Program-made: the position numbers and the translations under genes | The notes under the pieces: generated by a model | Told to the model about the DNA's origin: nothing | The model's input: the letters and a program-made list of their open reading frames with translations, nothing else | The model's database searches: none | Assembly (NCBI RefSeq): GCF_000304335.1 | Contig: NZ_CAJF01000021.1 | Location: 1-64,000, forward strand | Reading direction: 5' to 3' | Length of the DNA: 64,000 bases | DNA from: Microbacterium yannicii PS01 | GTDB taxonomy: Bacteria > Actinomycetota > Actinomycetes > Actinomycetales > Microbacteriaceae | In this document: piece after piece, positions 46,068 to 56,332 of the stretch | Position numbering within the stretch: the first letter of the stretch is position 1 | Layout: every line of letters begins with the position of its first letter

Positions 46068-47414
46068 ATGGACGCACTCCTCCTCCCGGTGATCGCCATC
46101 GCGACGCTCCTCCTCGGAGCGCTGGCGGGCTGGACCGCCGGCGTGGCGCGAGGTACGTCGCGCGCCGCCCGCGAGCTCTCCGGCCTGCACAGCCGGCTGG
46201 CCGCATCGGAGGCGGCCGGCCAGGCGGTCCAGGCACAGCTGGACCATCAGCACGCGCTGTACCGCGAGTTCGTCGCGCAGGCTCGCAGCGACCAGGCGGC
46301 ACGCGAAGAGCGCGAGCGCCGTGAGCAGTCCGTCCTCCGCGCCCTCGCGCCCGTGCAGGAGACTCTCGCGGCGATGCACGCCAAGGTCGACGATCTCGAG
46401 CGCGACCGCCATACCCAGTTCGGCACGCTCGCCGAGCAGCTCCGTCGAGCCCACGAGTCCGACGAGGCGCTGCGAGCGACGACCGAGTCCCTCGCCGGTG
46501 CGCTCCGCTCGGGCGCGACGCGCGGCGTCTGGGGTGAGACACAGCTCCGACGCGTTGTCGAGGCGGCCGGACTGACCCAGCACGTCGACTTCGACCTGCA
46601 GGCATCGGTGCGTTCGGACGCCGGTGCCGGTCGCCCCGACATGGTGATCCGCCTTCCCGGCGACAAGGCGATCGCGGTGGACGCGAAGGTGCCGCTCGAC
46701 GCCTACCTCGAGGCCAGCGCCATCCCCTTCACCGCCCAGGGAGCCGAGGCGGGGCGCCGCAGTGCGCTGCTCGACAAGCACGTCAAGGCGGTGCGGTCGC
46801 ACGTCGACGCGCTCGCCCGCAAGACCTATTGGGCGGGGCTCTCGTCGAGCCCCGAGTTCGTGGTGTGCTTCGTGCCGAGCGAGTCGCTGCTGGCCGCGGC
46901 TCTCGAACAGGACCCCTCGCTGCTGGACTACGCCTTCGGCAAGAGGGTGGCGCTGGCCTCCCCCGTGAACCTCTGGGCCGTACTCAAGACGGTCGCCTAC
47001 ACGTGGACCCAGCAGGACGTCTCACAGGAGGCGCGCACGCTGTTCGAGCTGGGCAATCAGCTGTACGAGCGCCTCGGCTCGCTCGCCGCGCACGCGGACG
47101 ATCTGCGCCGGGCGATCGAGCGCACCGTCGACAGCTACAACCGTTTCGCCGGATCGCTCGAGAGCCGAGTGCTGGTGAGCGCACGGAAGTTTCCCGGAAT
47201 CGACGCCACGAAGCTCGACGCTCTCGGCCAGCCGGCACCGATCGAGAAGACTCCCCGCCGTCTCACCGCGCCCGAGCTCCTGGAGGAGACACTCGACCTG
47301 CTCGACGATCCGGACGCTGTCGAGGTGACGGCGGTCGCCGAACTCGGCGACGTCCGCGAGCGCATCTCGAGCGAAGAGATCACCGCACGGCTCGCTGCGC
47401 GACCGGAGGACTGA
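46068..47414 (+). CDS. rmuC: DNA recombination protein RmuC
   Basis: 448 residues. An N-terminal membrane helix (about 4-24) is followed by a long coiled coil (about 30-135) and the RmuC nuclease-like domain with GVWGETQLRRVVEAAGL and RPDMVIRLPGDKAIAVDAKVPLDAY. RmuC limits inversions at short repeats in E. coli. The ATG at 46068 has GGAG directly upstream, and TAGCCT at -22 could be its -10. Confidence 0.9.
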   Translation: MDALLLPVIAIATLLLGALAGWTAGVARGTSRAARELSGLHSRLAASEAAGQAVQAQLDHQHALYREFVAQARSDQAAREERERREQSVLRALAPVQETLAAMHAKVDDLERDRHTQFGTLAEQLRRAHESDEALRATTESLAGALRSGATRGVWGETQLRRVVEAAGLTQHVDFDLQASVRSDAGAGRPDMVIRLPGDKAIAVDAKVPLDAYLEASAIPFTAQGAEAGRRSALLDKHVKAVRSHVDALARKTYWAGLSSSPEFVVCFVPSESLLAAALEQDPSLLDYAFGKRVALASPVNLWAVLKTVAYTWTQQDVSQEARTLFELGNQLYERLGSLAAHADDLRRAIERTVDSYNRFAGSLESRVLVSARKFPGIDATKLDALGQPAPIEKTPRRLTAPELLEETLDLLDDPDAVEVTAVAELGDVRERISSEEITARLAARPED

Positions 47415-47440
47415 GGCTGGGAATCAGCCCGACGTGCCGG

Positions 47441-47650
47441 TCACGCGCCGCCCGGAACGAAGCTGAGAAGAAGGATCACGGCGGCGGAGACACCGACGAA
47501 TGCGCCGATCATCCACCACGGGCTGAGTTCGTGACCCTCATCGCGGCGGACGCGCAGCAGCACGTCGGGCCGGCGGGCGGGGTCGACAGCGTTCTGCACG
47601 ACCGCGATGGCGCCGGTCTGAGGTGAGGACTTGCCCACGGTGGCGGACAT
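47441..47650 (-). CDS. Small single-helix membrane protein
   Basis: 69 residues: a polar N-terminal half with a basic RRPDVLLRVRRDEGHELSP stretch, then one transmembrane helix (about 46-65, MIGAFVGVSAAVILLLSFV). AGGAGG lies 8 nt before the ATG. No family recognised. Convergent with rmuC. Confidence 0.6.
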   Translation of the reverse strand: MSATVGKSSPQTGAIAVVQNAVDPARRPDVLLRVRRDEGHELSPWWMIGAFVGVSAAVILLLSFVPGGA

Positions 47651-47744
47651 GCGACGAACCTCCTGGGGACGGGAAACAGCAGCTGTGTCTCCCTCGACAC
47701 GCCTTCAAGTGTGCCAGAGATCCCGGCGAGGCCCCGTCACGAAA

Positions 47745-47785
47745 CGGTCACACCTGTCTCAGCACTCGCAGCGGTCACAGCTGTC
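47745..47785. repeat. Direct repeat CGGTCACAnCTGTC
   Basis: CGGTCACACCTGTC (47745-47758) and CGGTCACAGCTGTC (47772-47785) are 27 bp apart in the gap between glpX and the small membrane gene; a third GTCAC lies at 47736-47740. A possible activator or repressor site for the minus-strand small gene. Confidence 0.3.
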
Positions 47786-47820
47786 CCGGATCCGCGGCGA
47801 TCCCCCTCACAACGCGGTGA

Positions 47821-48810
47821 TCAGAGCCACTTCGAGACGAGGTGCTCCGACGAGATGCGGCGGAGGGTGCCCGAGGCTCCGCGGAGCACGACGCTCTCGG
47901 TGTAGACGTACCCGCCCTCTCGGCGCACGCCGGCGACGAGCTGCCCGTCCGTGACGCCGGTCGCAACGAAGATCGTGTTGCTGCCCGTGACGAGGTCGTC
48001 GGCCTCGTAGACGTGACCGTCGAGCTTGAGGCCGGCGTCGATCCCCTTCTGCTTCTCGTCGTCCTCACGGGGCCAGAGCCGTCCTTGGATGTGGCCGCCG
48101 AGCGCCTTGATGGCGCACGCCGTCACGATGCCCTCGGGGCTCCCCCCGATGCCGACGCACATGTCGGTGCGGGCGTTGTGGCGAGCGGCGTTGATGCCAC
48201 CGGCGACGTCGCCATCGCTCATCAGGCGCGTCCCGGCGCCCGCCTCGCGGATCTCGGCGATGAGCTTCTCGTGGCGGGGACGGTGCAGCACCGACACCAC
48301 GATCTCGTCGACAGGCTTGCCCAGCGCCTTGGCGAGCAGGCGGATGTTCTCGCCGATCGGCAGGCGGATGTCGACCACGCCTACACCGGCGGGACCGGTC
48401 ACGAGTTTGTCCATGTAGAAGACGGTCGATGCGTCGAGCATCGTTCCGTGGTCCGACACCGCGATCACCGAGAGCGCATTGTTGCGACCTGCGGCGGTCA
48501 ACGACGTCCCGTCGATCGGATCCACGGCGACGTCGGCCCGGGGGCCGCGGCCGTTGCCGACACGTTCGCCGTTGAAGAGCATCGGCGCTTCGTCCTTCTC
48601 GCCCTCGCCGATGACGATGGTGCCGTCGAAGTTGACCGTGGTGAAGAACGCCCGCATCGCGTCCACCGCCGCGCCGTCCGCCGCCTCTTTGTCGCCCCGG
48701 CCGATGAACGGCACCGCGCGAATCGCTGCGGCCTCCGTGGCACGGACCAGTTCGAGTGCGAGGTTGCGGTCGGGTTGAAGGGGACTCATGTCCGCGGTCA
48801 GGCTCACCAT
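47821..48810 (-). CDS. glpX: Fructose-1,6-bisphosphatase class II
   Basis: 329-residue lithium-sensitive type phosphatase of gluconeogenesis, the usual form in actinobacteria. AIRAVPFIGRGDKEAADGAA and the metal-binding VDPIDGTSL (about residue 94) are characteristic, with GEGEKDEAPML just before. ATG 48810 is supported by TAGGCT (48817-48822, minus strand) 6 nt upstream, a leaderless start. It is divergent from the aldolase gene, so the two gluconeogenic enzymes share one control region. Confidence 0.93.
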   Translation of the reverse strand: MVSLTADMSPLQPDRNLALELVRATEAAAIRAVPFIGRGDKEAADGAAVDAMRAFFTTVNFDGTIVIGEGEKDEAPMLFNGERVGNGRGPRADVAVDPIDGTSLTAAGRNNALSVIAVSDHGTMLDASTVFYMDKLVTGPAGVGVVDIRLPIGENIRLLAKALGKPVDEIVVSVLHRPRHEKLIAEIREAGAGTRLMSDGDVAGGINAARHNARTDMCVGIGGSPEGIVTACAIKALGGHIQGRLWPREDDEKQKGIDAGLKLDGHVYEADDLVTGSNTIFVATGVTDGQLVAGVRREGGYVYTESVVLRGASGTLRRISSEHLVSKWL

Positions 48811-48848
48811 GGCGTCAGCCTAGCCAGCCTGCCCTGTCTCGAAGCCGA

Positions 48849-48892
48849 CTTTCACCCACCGAGCCGTGAAGGAATCGCAATTCTTTCACCCA
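48849..48892. promoter_or_regulatory. Operator-like repeats between glpX and fbaA
   Basis: An inverted repeat GTGAAGGAAT-CGCA-ATTCTTTCAC (48866-48889, 9 of 10 pairs) lies inside a direct repeat CTTTCACCCA at 48849-48858 and 48883-48892. Centred in the divergent region, it could bind a carbon-metabolism regulator acting on both genes. Confidence 0.45.
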
Positions 48893-49040
48893 CGTCAGAA
48901 CCCCCTCGCTGACCCTGGAACCGACCCGCTGTCCGGTTCGTCCCGGCGTCACTCGTCCGGTCGAGGAATCGAGCCTTCGCTAGGCTCTTCCTGAAGACTT
49001 CGCACGACCCCACCCCGAGACCACGAATGAGGGAGCACTC

Positions 49041-50072
49041 ATGCCCGTCGCCACTCCGGAGCAGTACGCCGACATGCTGGACCGCGCGAAGTCCGGTGGC
49101 TTCGCGTATCCCGCCATCAACGTCTCGAGCTCGCAGACGATCAATTCCGTCCTGCAGGGACTCACCGAGGCCGGTTCCGACGGGATCCTCCAGGTCACCA
49201 CCGGCGGTGCCGACTACTTCGCCGGGCACACGGTCAAGGCGCGTGCCGCAGGTGCCCTCGCGTTCGCCCGCTTCGCCACCGAGGTGGCCAAGAACTACCC
49301 GATCACCGTGGCCCTTCACACCGACCACTGCCCGAAGGATGCCCTCCCCGGCTTCGTCCTCCCCCTCGTGGAGGCGTCGGAGGAAGAGGTGCGGGCCGGC
49401 CGCAACCCCATCTTCCAGTCGCACATGTGGGACGGCTCGGCGGTTCCCCTCGACGAGAACATCCAGATCGCCCAGGATCTCCTGCCCCGCATGAAAAACA
49501 TCAACGCGATCCTCGAGGTGGAGATCGGCGTCGTCGGCGGCGAGGAGGACGGCGTCCAGCACGAGGGCTCGAACGAGGCGCTGTACACGACCGTCGCCGA
49601 CGTCACGAAGGCGGTCGAAGCGCTCGGACTCGGCGAGAACGGCCGCTACATCTCGGCTCTCACCTTCGGCAACGTCCACGGCGTCTACAAGCCCGGCAAC
49701 GTGAAGCTGCGTCCTGAGCTCCTCGGCGAGATCCAGGAGGGCATCGCCGCCGCGTTCGGCACCGGGCCCAAGCCCCTCGATCTCGTCTTCCACGGCGGAA
49801 GCGGCTCGACCGACGACGAGATCGCCCTCGCCGTCGCCAACGGCGTCGTGAAGATGAACATCGACACCGACACGCAGTACGCCTTCACACGGTCGATCGC
49901 CGGGTACATGTTCTCGAACTACGAGGGCGTGCTGAAGGTCGACGGCGAGGTCGGCAACAAGAAGCAGTACGACCCGCGCGCCTGGGGCAAGGTCGCCGAG
50001 TCGGCGATGGCCGCGCGCGTCGTCGAGGCCACGCAGCAGCTCGGCTCACAGGGCAAGAGTCTGGGCGCCTGA
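49041..50072 (+). CDS. fbaA: Fructose-bisphosphate aldolase class II
   Basis: 343-residue zinc aldolase interconverting fructose 1,6-bisphosphate and two triose phosphates. LHTDHCPKD carries the catalytic Asp95 and zinc-binding His96, and FHGGSGSTDDEIA binds phosphate. GAGGGAG lies 5 nt before the ATG. It is followed by a strong terminator, so it is monocistronic. Confidence 0.95.
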   Translation: MPVATPEQYADMLDRAKSGGFAYPAINVSSSQTINSVLQGLTEAGSDGILQVTTGGADYFAGHTVKARAAGALAFARFATEVAKNYPITVALHTDHCPKDALPGFVLPLVEASEEEVRAGRNPIFQSHMWDGSAVPLDENIQIAQDLLPRMKNINAILEVEIGVVGGEEDGVQHEGSNEALYTTVADVTKAVEALGLGENGRYISALTFGNVHGVYKPGNVKLRPELLGEIQEGIAAAFGTGPKPLDLVFHGGSGSTDDEIALAVANGVVKMNIDTDTQYAFTRSIAGYMFSNYEGVLKVDGEVGNKKQYDPRAWGKVAESAMAARVVEATQQLGSQGKSLGA

Positions 50073-50103
50073 GGAGAGGCGGGCACGATACAGCTCGCAA
50101 GAA

Positions 50104-50138
50104 CGAGGGCTTCCCACGCTGCGCGTGGGGAGCCCTCG
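50104..50138. terminator. Bidirectional terminator after fbaA
   Basis: Sixteen-bp stem (50104-50119 with 50123-50138, CGAGGGCTTCCCACGC) with one wobble pair and a 3-nt loop, between convergent genes. Confidence 0.8.
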
Positions 50139-50142
50139 GCCG

Positions 50143-50769
50143 TCAGCGCATCGTGTCGAGCAGAGAGTCCCAGACCGCGGGGTCGTTCATCAGGGGGATG
50201 AACATGAGCGTTCCGGCGACGACGGTGAACACGATGCCTCCGACGAGCGGGATCCACCACGACAGCCGCCCGCGGCGCACGTTCCACCACGACACGGCCG
50301 CGACGAGGAACCACCCGACGGCGAGCACGATCGCAGCGGCGATCCCCCACGGCCGCCCGGCCGCCGGATCGGAGAGCTCGGCGTCGGCTCCGAGGAGCGA
50401 GAACAGCGTGTCGGCGTAGGAGCCGTAGTCCAGGAACGCGGGGAACGACGCTATGACGTTCACCAGTCCGTAGGCCAGCAGCGCGAACGTCACGATGCGG
50501 TCGACCGCCCTGGACCTGGTGGGTGCGGCCGGCTCGGCGGCGCGGGCGACGGCAGCCGGGGCGACAGGCGCCTCTTCGATCGGAGCACGGCCGGTGTCGA
50601 GCGCCGCGGTCACGTCGGGCTGGCGGATGCGCGCGCGCTGCTCCTCGGGCGTCGCGTACTCCCCGTACTGCGGTCGGGGCCGCGGCGGCTCGGAGCTGTG
50701 GGGCCGCGGTCCGGATGATTCGGCGCCGTGCGGGTGGGACCGCTGCTCCGGGACTGCGGCATCGGTCAT
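50143..50769 (-). CDS. DUF6264-type membrane protein
   Basis: 208 residues: a ~100-residue Pro/Arg/Glu-rich cytoplasmic N-terminus with [16 protein letters not shown], then three to four transmembrane helices (about 102-122, 142-165, 170-195). The combination matches DUF6264 proteins of Microbacteriaceae as I recall them. Its ATG overlaps the ispH stop (ATGA), so it is the second gene of the ispH operon. Function unknown. Confidence 0.72.
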   Translation of the reverse strand: MTDAAVPEQRSHPHGAESSGPRPHSSEPPRPRPQYGEYATPEEQRARIRQPDVTAALDTGRAPIEEAPVAPAAVARAAEPAAPTRSRAVDRIVTFALLAYGLVNVIASFPAFLDYGSYADTLFSLLGADAELSDPAAGRPWGIAAAIVLAVGWFLVAAVSWWNVRRGRLSWWIPLVGGIVFTVVAGTLMFIPLMNDPAVWDSLLDTMR

Positions 50770-51842
50770 GCGCGCGTCCGTCCACCGAGGGCGCGGTCGT
50801 CGCGCTTGCCCGCGGCATCCGTCCGCAGCTCCTTCGGGAGCGAGAACTGAAGGTCCTCCTCGGCGGTGCGCACCTCTTCGACGTCGCGGAAGCCGGCGTT
50901 CGAGAGGTCTCGCAGCACCTCCTGCACGAGGACATCGGGCACCGACGCGCCGCTGGTGATGCCGACGGTCTCGACGCCGTCGAGCCAGGCCTGCTCGATC
51001 TCGTCGGCGTAGTCGACACGGTAGGCGGCCTTCGCCCCGTACTCGAGCGCAACCTCGACGAGTCGCACGCTGTTGGACGAGTTCGCCGATCCCACGACGA
51101 TCACCAGATCGGCATCCTTGGCGACCTTCTTGATGGCGACCTGGCGGTTCTGCGTGGCGTAGCAGATGTCGTCCGACGGCGGATCCTGCAGCTGCGGGAA
51201 TCGCTCGCGCAGGCGGCGGACCGTCTCCATGGTCTCGTCCACCGAGAGCGTGGTCTGCGACAGCCACACGACCTTCGACGGATCGCGCACCTCGATGGTG
51301 GCCGCCTCGTCGGGAGAGTTCACGACGGTGACGTGATCGGGCGCCTCGCCTGCCGTGCCCTCGACCTCTTCGTGACCCTCGTGGCCGATGAGCAGGATCT
51401 CGAAGTCGTCGCGCGCGAAGCGCACCGCTTCGCGATGCACCTTGGTCACCAGAGGGCACGTCGCATCGATCGCGAGAAGGCCCCGATCGGATGCCGCGTT
51501 CACGACGGCGGGCGACACCCCGTGCGCGCTGAATACGACGTGGGCGCCCTCGGGAACCTCGTCGACCTCCTCGACGAAGATCGCGCCCTTGGCCTCGAGC
51601 TCGGTGACGACGTGGATATTGTGCACGATCTGCTTGCGCACGTACACCGGTGCGCCGAAGCGCTCGAGTGCCTTCTCTACGGCGATCACTGCGCGGTCCA
51701 CACCGGCGCAGTAGCCGCGCGGCGAGGCGAGGAGCACCCGCTTGTGTCCGGAGACGGCGTTATCCTGGAGCGGTTCGCGCCGCCGCGGGATGCGCGGGAC
51801 GGGCATGCTCACAGATCTCGTACCCAGGGTGCCGGTGCTCAC
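50766..51842 (-). CDS. ispH: 4-hydroxy-3-methylbut-2-enyl diphosphate reductase
   Basis: 358-residue [4Fe-4S] enzyme giving IPP and DMAPP as the last step of the MEP pathway. The three cluster cysteines are Cys45 (GYCAGVDRA), Cys129 (ATCPLV) and Cys227 (ICYATQNRQ). The GTG at 51840-51842 is chosen because TAGACT (51849-51854, minus strand) is 6 nt upstream, a leaderless start; ATG 51806 is an alternative giving 346 residues. Divergent from xseA. Confidence 0.94.
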   Translation of the reverse strand: MSTGTLGTRSVSMPVPRIPRRREPLQDNAVSGHKRVLLASPRGYCAGVDRAVIAVEKALERFGAPVYVRKQIVHNIHVVTELEAKGAIFVEEVDEVPEGAHVVFSAHGVSPAVVNAASDRGLLAIDATCPLVTKVHREAVRFARDDFEILLIGHEGHEEVEGTAGEAPDHVTVVNSPDEAATIEVRDPSKVVWLSQTTLSVDETMETVRRLRERFPQLQDPPSDDICYATQNRQVAIKKVAKDADLVIVVGSANSSNSVRLVEVALEYGAKAAYRVDYADEIEQAWLDGVETVGITSGASVPDVLVQEVLRDLSNAGFRDVEEVRTAEEDLQFSLPKELRTDAAGKRDDRALGGRTRA

Positions 51843-51919
51843 CCCACGAGTCTACGGGCGGCCCCTGAACGCAGGCTCCGCGCGTCACGTACCCGCCGTC
51901 GACGGGATGAAAGGACCGC

Positions 51920-53281
51920 ATGACGACCTTCCAGCCCGAGGTGCTCCCCGGAGAGCCGCCGCCCGCCGACTCGGTGAAGCCCCGCGACTCCACGCCCCAG
52001 GCGCCGACGTCGGTGGCTCGCCTGAACGACACCATCCGCGGCTTCATCCAGAACTGGGGCTCGGTTTGGGTCGAGGGTGAGATCACGGGATGGAACCAGC
52101 GCGGCGGAAACGTCTTCGGCCGTCTCAAAGACCTGGTCACCGATGCCACGATCTCGTTCCGCATCTGGTCGTCGACCCGCGACCGCCTGCCCGGTGACCT
52201 CAAGGTCGGCGACCACGTCATCGCCTGCGTCAAGGCCGACTACTTCAGCAAGACCGGCGACTTCAGCTTCGGAGTCTCGGCCATGCGCCACGTCGGCCTC
52301 GGTGACCAGCTGGAGCGCCTCGAGCGGCTGCGCGTGCAGCTGAGGTCTGAAGGCCTCTTCGACCCGGCGCGCAAGAAGCCGCTGCCGTTCCTCCCCCACG
52401 TCATCGGCCTCATCACCGGCGAGAACTCGGATGCCGAGAAAGACGTCCACCGCAACGCCGAGCTGCGCTGGCCACAGGTGCGGTTCCGCACCAAGTACGC
52501 GGCAGTGCAGGGCGACCGCTGCGTGCCGGAGACCATCGCGGCGCTGAAGGCGCTGGACGCCGCACCCGAGGTCGATGTCATCGTCATCGCCCGCGGCGGC
52601 GGCGACCCGCAGACCCTGCTCGGCTTCAGCGACGAGCGGCTGCTGCGGGCGGTGGCCGCGGCATCCACTCCCGTCGTCAGCGCCATCGGCCATGAGAACG
52701 ATCACCCTCTCCTCGACCATGTGGCCGATCTCCGCGCCTCGACGCCGACCGATGCGGCCAAGCGCGTCGTTCCGGATGTCGCCGAGCAGCGTGCGGTCGT
52801 CGCGCAGCTCCGTTCACGCCTGACTTCGCGCCTCACCCACCGCGTCACCCATGACATCGCGCAGCTCGAGCAGCTCCGCTCACGCCCGGTACTGCGCACT
52901 CCCGAGACGCTGCTCACCTCCCGGGCGCACGAGATCGAGCTGCTGGTGGCGCGCGGGCGCGACCGGGTCGGCCGTGCGCTCGACGTGCAGGGTCGTCGCG
53001 CCGCCGAGCTGCGCGCCACCCTGCGCGCCCTCTCCCCCGCATCGACACTCGCCCGCGGCTACGCCATCGCGCACCTGGCCGACGGCGTCATCGTGCGGGA
53101 CGCGGCGCAGGCTCCGGCATCCACCGCGGTCGTGGTGACGGTCGGCGAAGGCTCCTTCGCCGCCCGCTCCGAAGGCCCCATCGCCGAGGACGGCGCGGCC
53201 GGTTCGCATCGCACGAACCGGCAGGAGGACGAGGGCGGGACGCAGGGCCGGTCCCGCTCAGAAGTAGACTGGGAGCTATGA
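51920..53281 (+). CDS. xseA: Exodeoxyribonuclease VII large subunit
   Basis: 453 residues: N-terminal OB-fold (WVEGEITGWNQRGGNVFGRL, about 50-70), catalytic domain with VIVIARGGGDPQTLLGF and SAIGHENDHPLLDHVAD, and a coiled-coil C-terminal region. It forms the large subunit of a single-strand DNA exonuclease in repair. AAAGGA lies 6 nt before the ATG. Its stop overlaps the xseB start. Confidence 0.94.
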   Translation: MTTFQPEVLPGEPPPADSVKPRDSTPQAPTSVARLNDTIRGFIQNWGSVWVEGEITGWNQRGGNVFGRLKDLVTDATISFRIWSSTRDRLPGDLKVGDHVIACVKADYFSKTGDFSFGVSAMRHVGLGDQLERLERLRVQLRSEGLFDPARKKPLPFLPHVIGLITGENSDAEKDVHRNAELRWPQVRFRTKYAAVQGDRCVPETIAALKALDAAPEVDVIVIARGGGDPQTLLGFSDERLLRAVAAASTPVVSAIGHENDHPLLDHVADLRASTPTDAAKRVVPDVAEQRAVVAQLRSRLTSRLTHRVTHDIAQLEQLRSRPVLRTPETLLTSRAHEIELLVARGRDRVGRALDVQGRRAAELRATLRALSPASTLARGYAIAHLADGVIVRDAAQAPASTAVVVTVGEGSFAARSEGPIAEDGAAGSHRTNRQEDEGGTQGRSRSEVDWEL

Positions 53282-53526
53282 CCGAGTCCAGCGGCGCCGT
53301 GACCGACGTCGCGTCGCTGTCATTCGAGCAGGCCCGCGACGAGCTCGTGCGCGTCGTCGCCGAACTCGAGCAGGGCGCACCGACCCTCGAGCACTCGCTC
53401 GCCCTCTGGGAGCGCGGCGAAGCCCTCGCGGCACGCTGCGAGGAGTGGCTGCTCGGCGCCAAGCGGCGTCTCGATGCCGCCCGCGGCACGTCGACCATGG
53501 ACGCCGGCGAAGGCGGCGCGGCCTGA
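53278..53526 (+). CDS. xseB: Exodeoxyribonuclease VII small subunit
   Basis: 82-residue helical subunit. SFEQARDELVRVVAELEQGA and LEHSLALWERGEALAARC are the family signature; several copies wrap the XseA coiled coil. ATGA overlap with xseA and a 1-nt overlap with the next gene give tight coupling. Confidence 0.94.
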   Translation: MTESSGAVTDVASLSFEQARDELVRVVAELEQGAPTLEHSLALWERGEALAARCEEWLLGAKRRLDAARGTSTMDAGEGGAA

Positions 53527-54173
53527 TGGCGCGCGATCAGCGCGTCGTCGCCGAGCTCGGCCGCCCCGAGACACCGGACGAGACGGCGGCCCGGAAGGCG
53601 GAGTCGTCTCGCATCTACCGCTCGAGCCAGAACACCCGCAATCTCATCGCGGCGCTGCTGGCGACGCTGGCGGTGGTCATCGTGGTCATCTTCGCTGTGC
53701 CGCGCGGCACGCCGCCCGAGCGGGAGCCCATCGACGTCGCGGCCACCGCGGAGCGCATCTCCGCTTCGGAGGGCCGCACGGTCATCGCGCCGGCCATGTC
53801 GGATGACTGGACGGTCAATCGCGCGACGATCGAGGGCGACGGCTCGGTTCGGGCCTGGACCATCGTGTACGCCCCCTCGGACGAGGATGAGCGCGGGTTC
53901 CTGCGCATCGCGCAGGGCTTCGACGCCGATGAGTCATGGGCGACGCGTGTGCTGTCGGGCTCGGCGCCGGAAGACACCGTCACCATCGACGGCATCCAGT
54001 GGGACCGCTATCAGCTGGACCCGGCCCGGACCGGCAACATCTCGGTCGCGCTCGCCGCGCCGGCCGGTCCCGACACGATCCTGATCTACGGCTTGGCCGA
54101 CGAGGCGAAGCTCGAGGCCGCCGCGACCTCCGTGTCGGACGACATCGCGGCGCTGCGGGAGGAGACCGAGTGA
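53526..54173 (+). CDS. DUF4245 membrane-anchored protein
   Basis: 215 residues: basic cytoplasmic N-terminus, one transmembrane helix (about 39-60) and an extracytoplasmic domain starting VPRGTPPEREPIDVAATA. The arrangement matches DUF4245, a family common next to xseAB and fumC in actinobacteria. Starts within TGATG at the xseB stop and ends in GTGA with the carbonic anhydrase start. Function unknown; context suggests envelope placement, not DNA repair. Confidence 0.8.
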   Translation: MARDQRVVAELGRPETPDETAARKAESSRIYRSSQNTRNLIAALLATLAVVIVVIFAVPRGTPPEREPIDVAATAERISASEGRTVIAPAMSDDWTVNRATIEGDGSVRAWTIVYAPSDEDERGFLRIAQGFDADESWATRVLSGSAPEDTVTIDGIQWDRYQLDPARTGNISVALAAPAGPDTILIYGLADEAKLEAAATSVSDDIAALREETE

Positions 54174-54844
54174 CCACCATGTCAGCGTCCGAAGCCGAGT
54201 CCACGAGCACGCCCGCGAAGGTGTGGCACGAGATGCAGCGAGGCAATGCCCGATTCGTCGCCGGCGAGCCGCGCCACCCCCGGCAGGATGTGGACCGCCG
54301 CAACGAGCTCGCCGGCGGACAGCGCCCGCGCGCAGCTCTCTTCGGCTGCTCCGACTCGCGGCTGGCCGCCGAGATCATCTTCGACAAAGGACTGGGCGAT
54401 CTGTTCGTCGTCCGCAACGCCGGCCAGGTCATCTCGGACTCGGTGATCGGCAGCCTGGAGTACGCCGTCGCCGTCCTGGAGGTGCCGCTCATCGTGGTCC
54501 TCGGGCACGATGAGTGCGGCGCGGTGCGCGCCGCCATCGAGAGCACCGATGCCGACGCGGCGCCCCTTCCCCCGCACATCTGGCGCCTCATCTCGCCGAT
54601 CGTCCCCGCGGTGCGCCGCGTCCAGCGCGCCGCCGCGGTCGACGGCACGACGTCGACGACGATCGACGCCGAAGAGGTCGGGCGCGAGCATCTGCGCGAC
54701 ACCGTCGGCGAGCTGCTCCACTCCTCCGAGCTGATCAGCGACGCCGTCGCCGACGGCCGCCTGGCCATCGTGGGCGCCAACTACCGGCTCGCCGAGGGCA
54801 CGGCGGTCCCCGACGTGATCGTCGGGATCGCCGAACCCGCCTGA
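54170..54844 (+). CDS. Beta-class carbonic anhydrase
   Basis: 224 residues. Zinc and active-site residues are complete: Cys60, Asp62 and Arg64 in GCSDSR, His113 and Cys116 in GHDECG. It hydrates CO2 to bicarbonate for carboxylases. The GTG at 54170 overlaps the previous stop and follows GGAGGAG by about 7 nt; ATG 54179 is an alternative. Confidence 0.9.
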   Translation: MTTMSASEAESTSTPAKVWHEMQRGNARFVAGEPRHPRQDVDRRNELAGGQRPRAALFGCSDSRLAAEIIFDKGLGDLFVVRNAGQVISDSVIGSLEYAVAVLEVPLIVVLGHDECGAVRAAIESTDADAAPLPPHIWRLISPIVPAVRRVQRAAAVDGTTSTTIDAEEVGREHLRDTVGELLHSSELISDAVADGRLAIVGANYRLAEGTAVPDVIVGIAEPA

Positions 54845-54891
54845 CAAGATCCCAGAACCACCGCCCGTACCGAGACATGAGGAACAACGAC

Positions 54892-56286
<1,395 letters not shown>

Positions 56287-56332
56287 TCCGGGATCGGTGC
56301 CGGAACCGGCCCTGCGGCGGGATAATCAGGAC

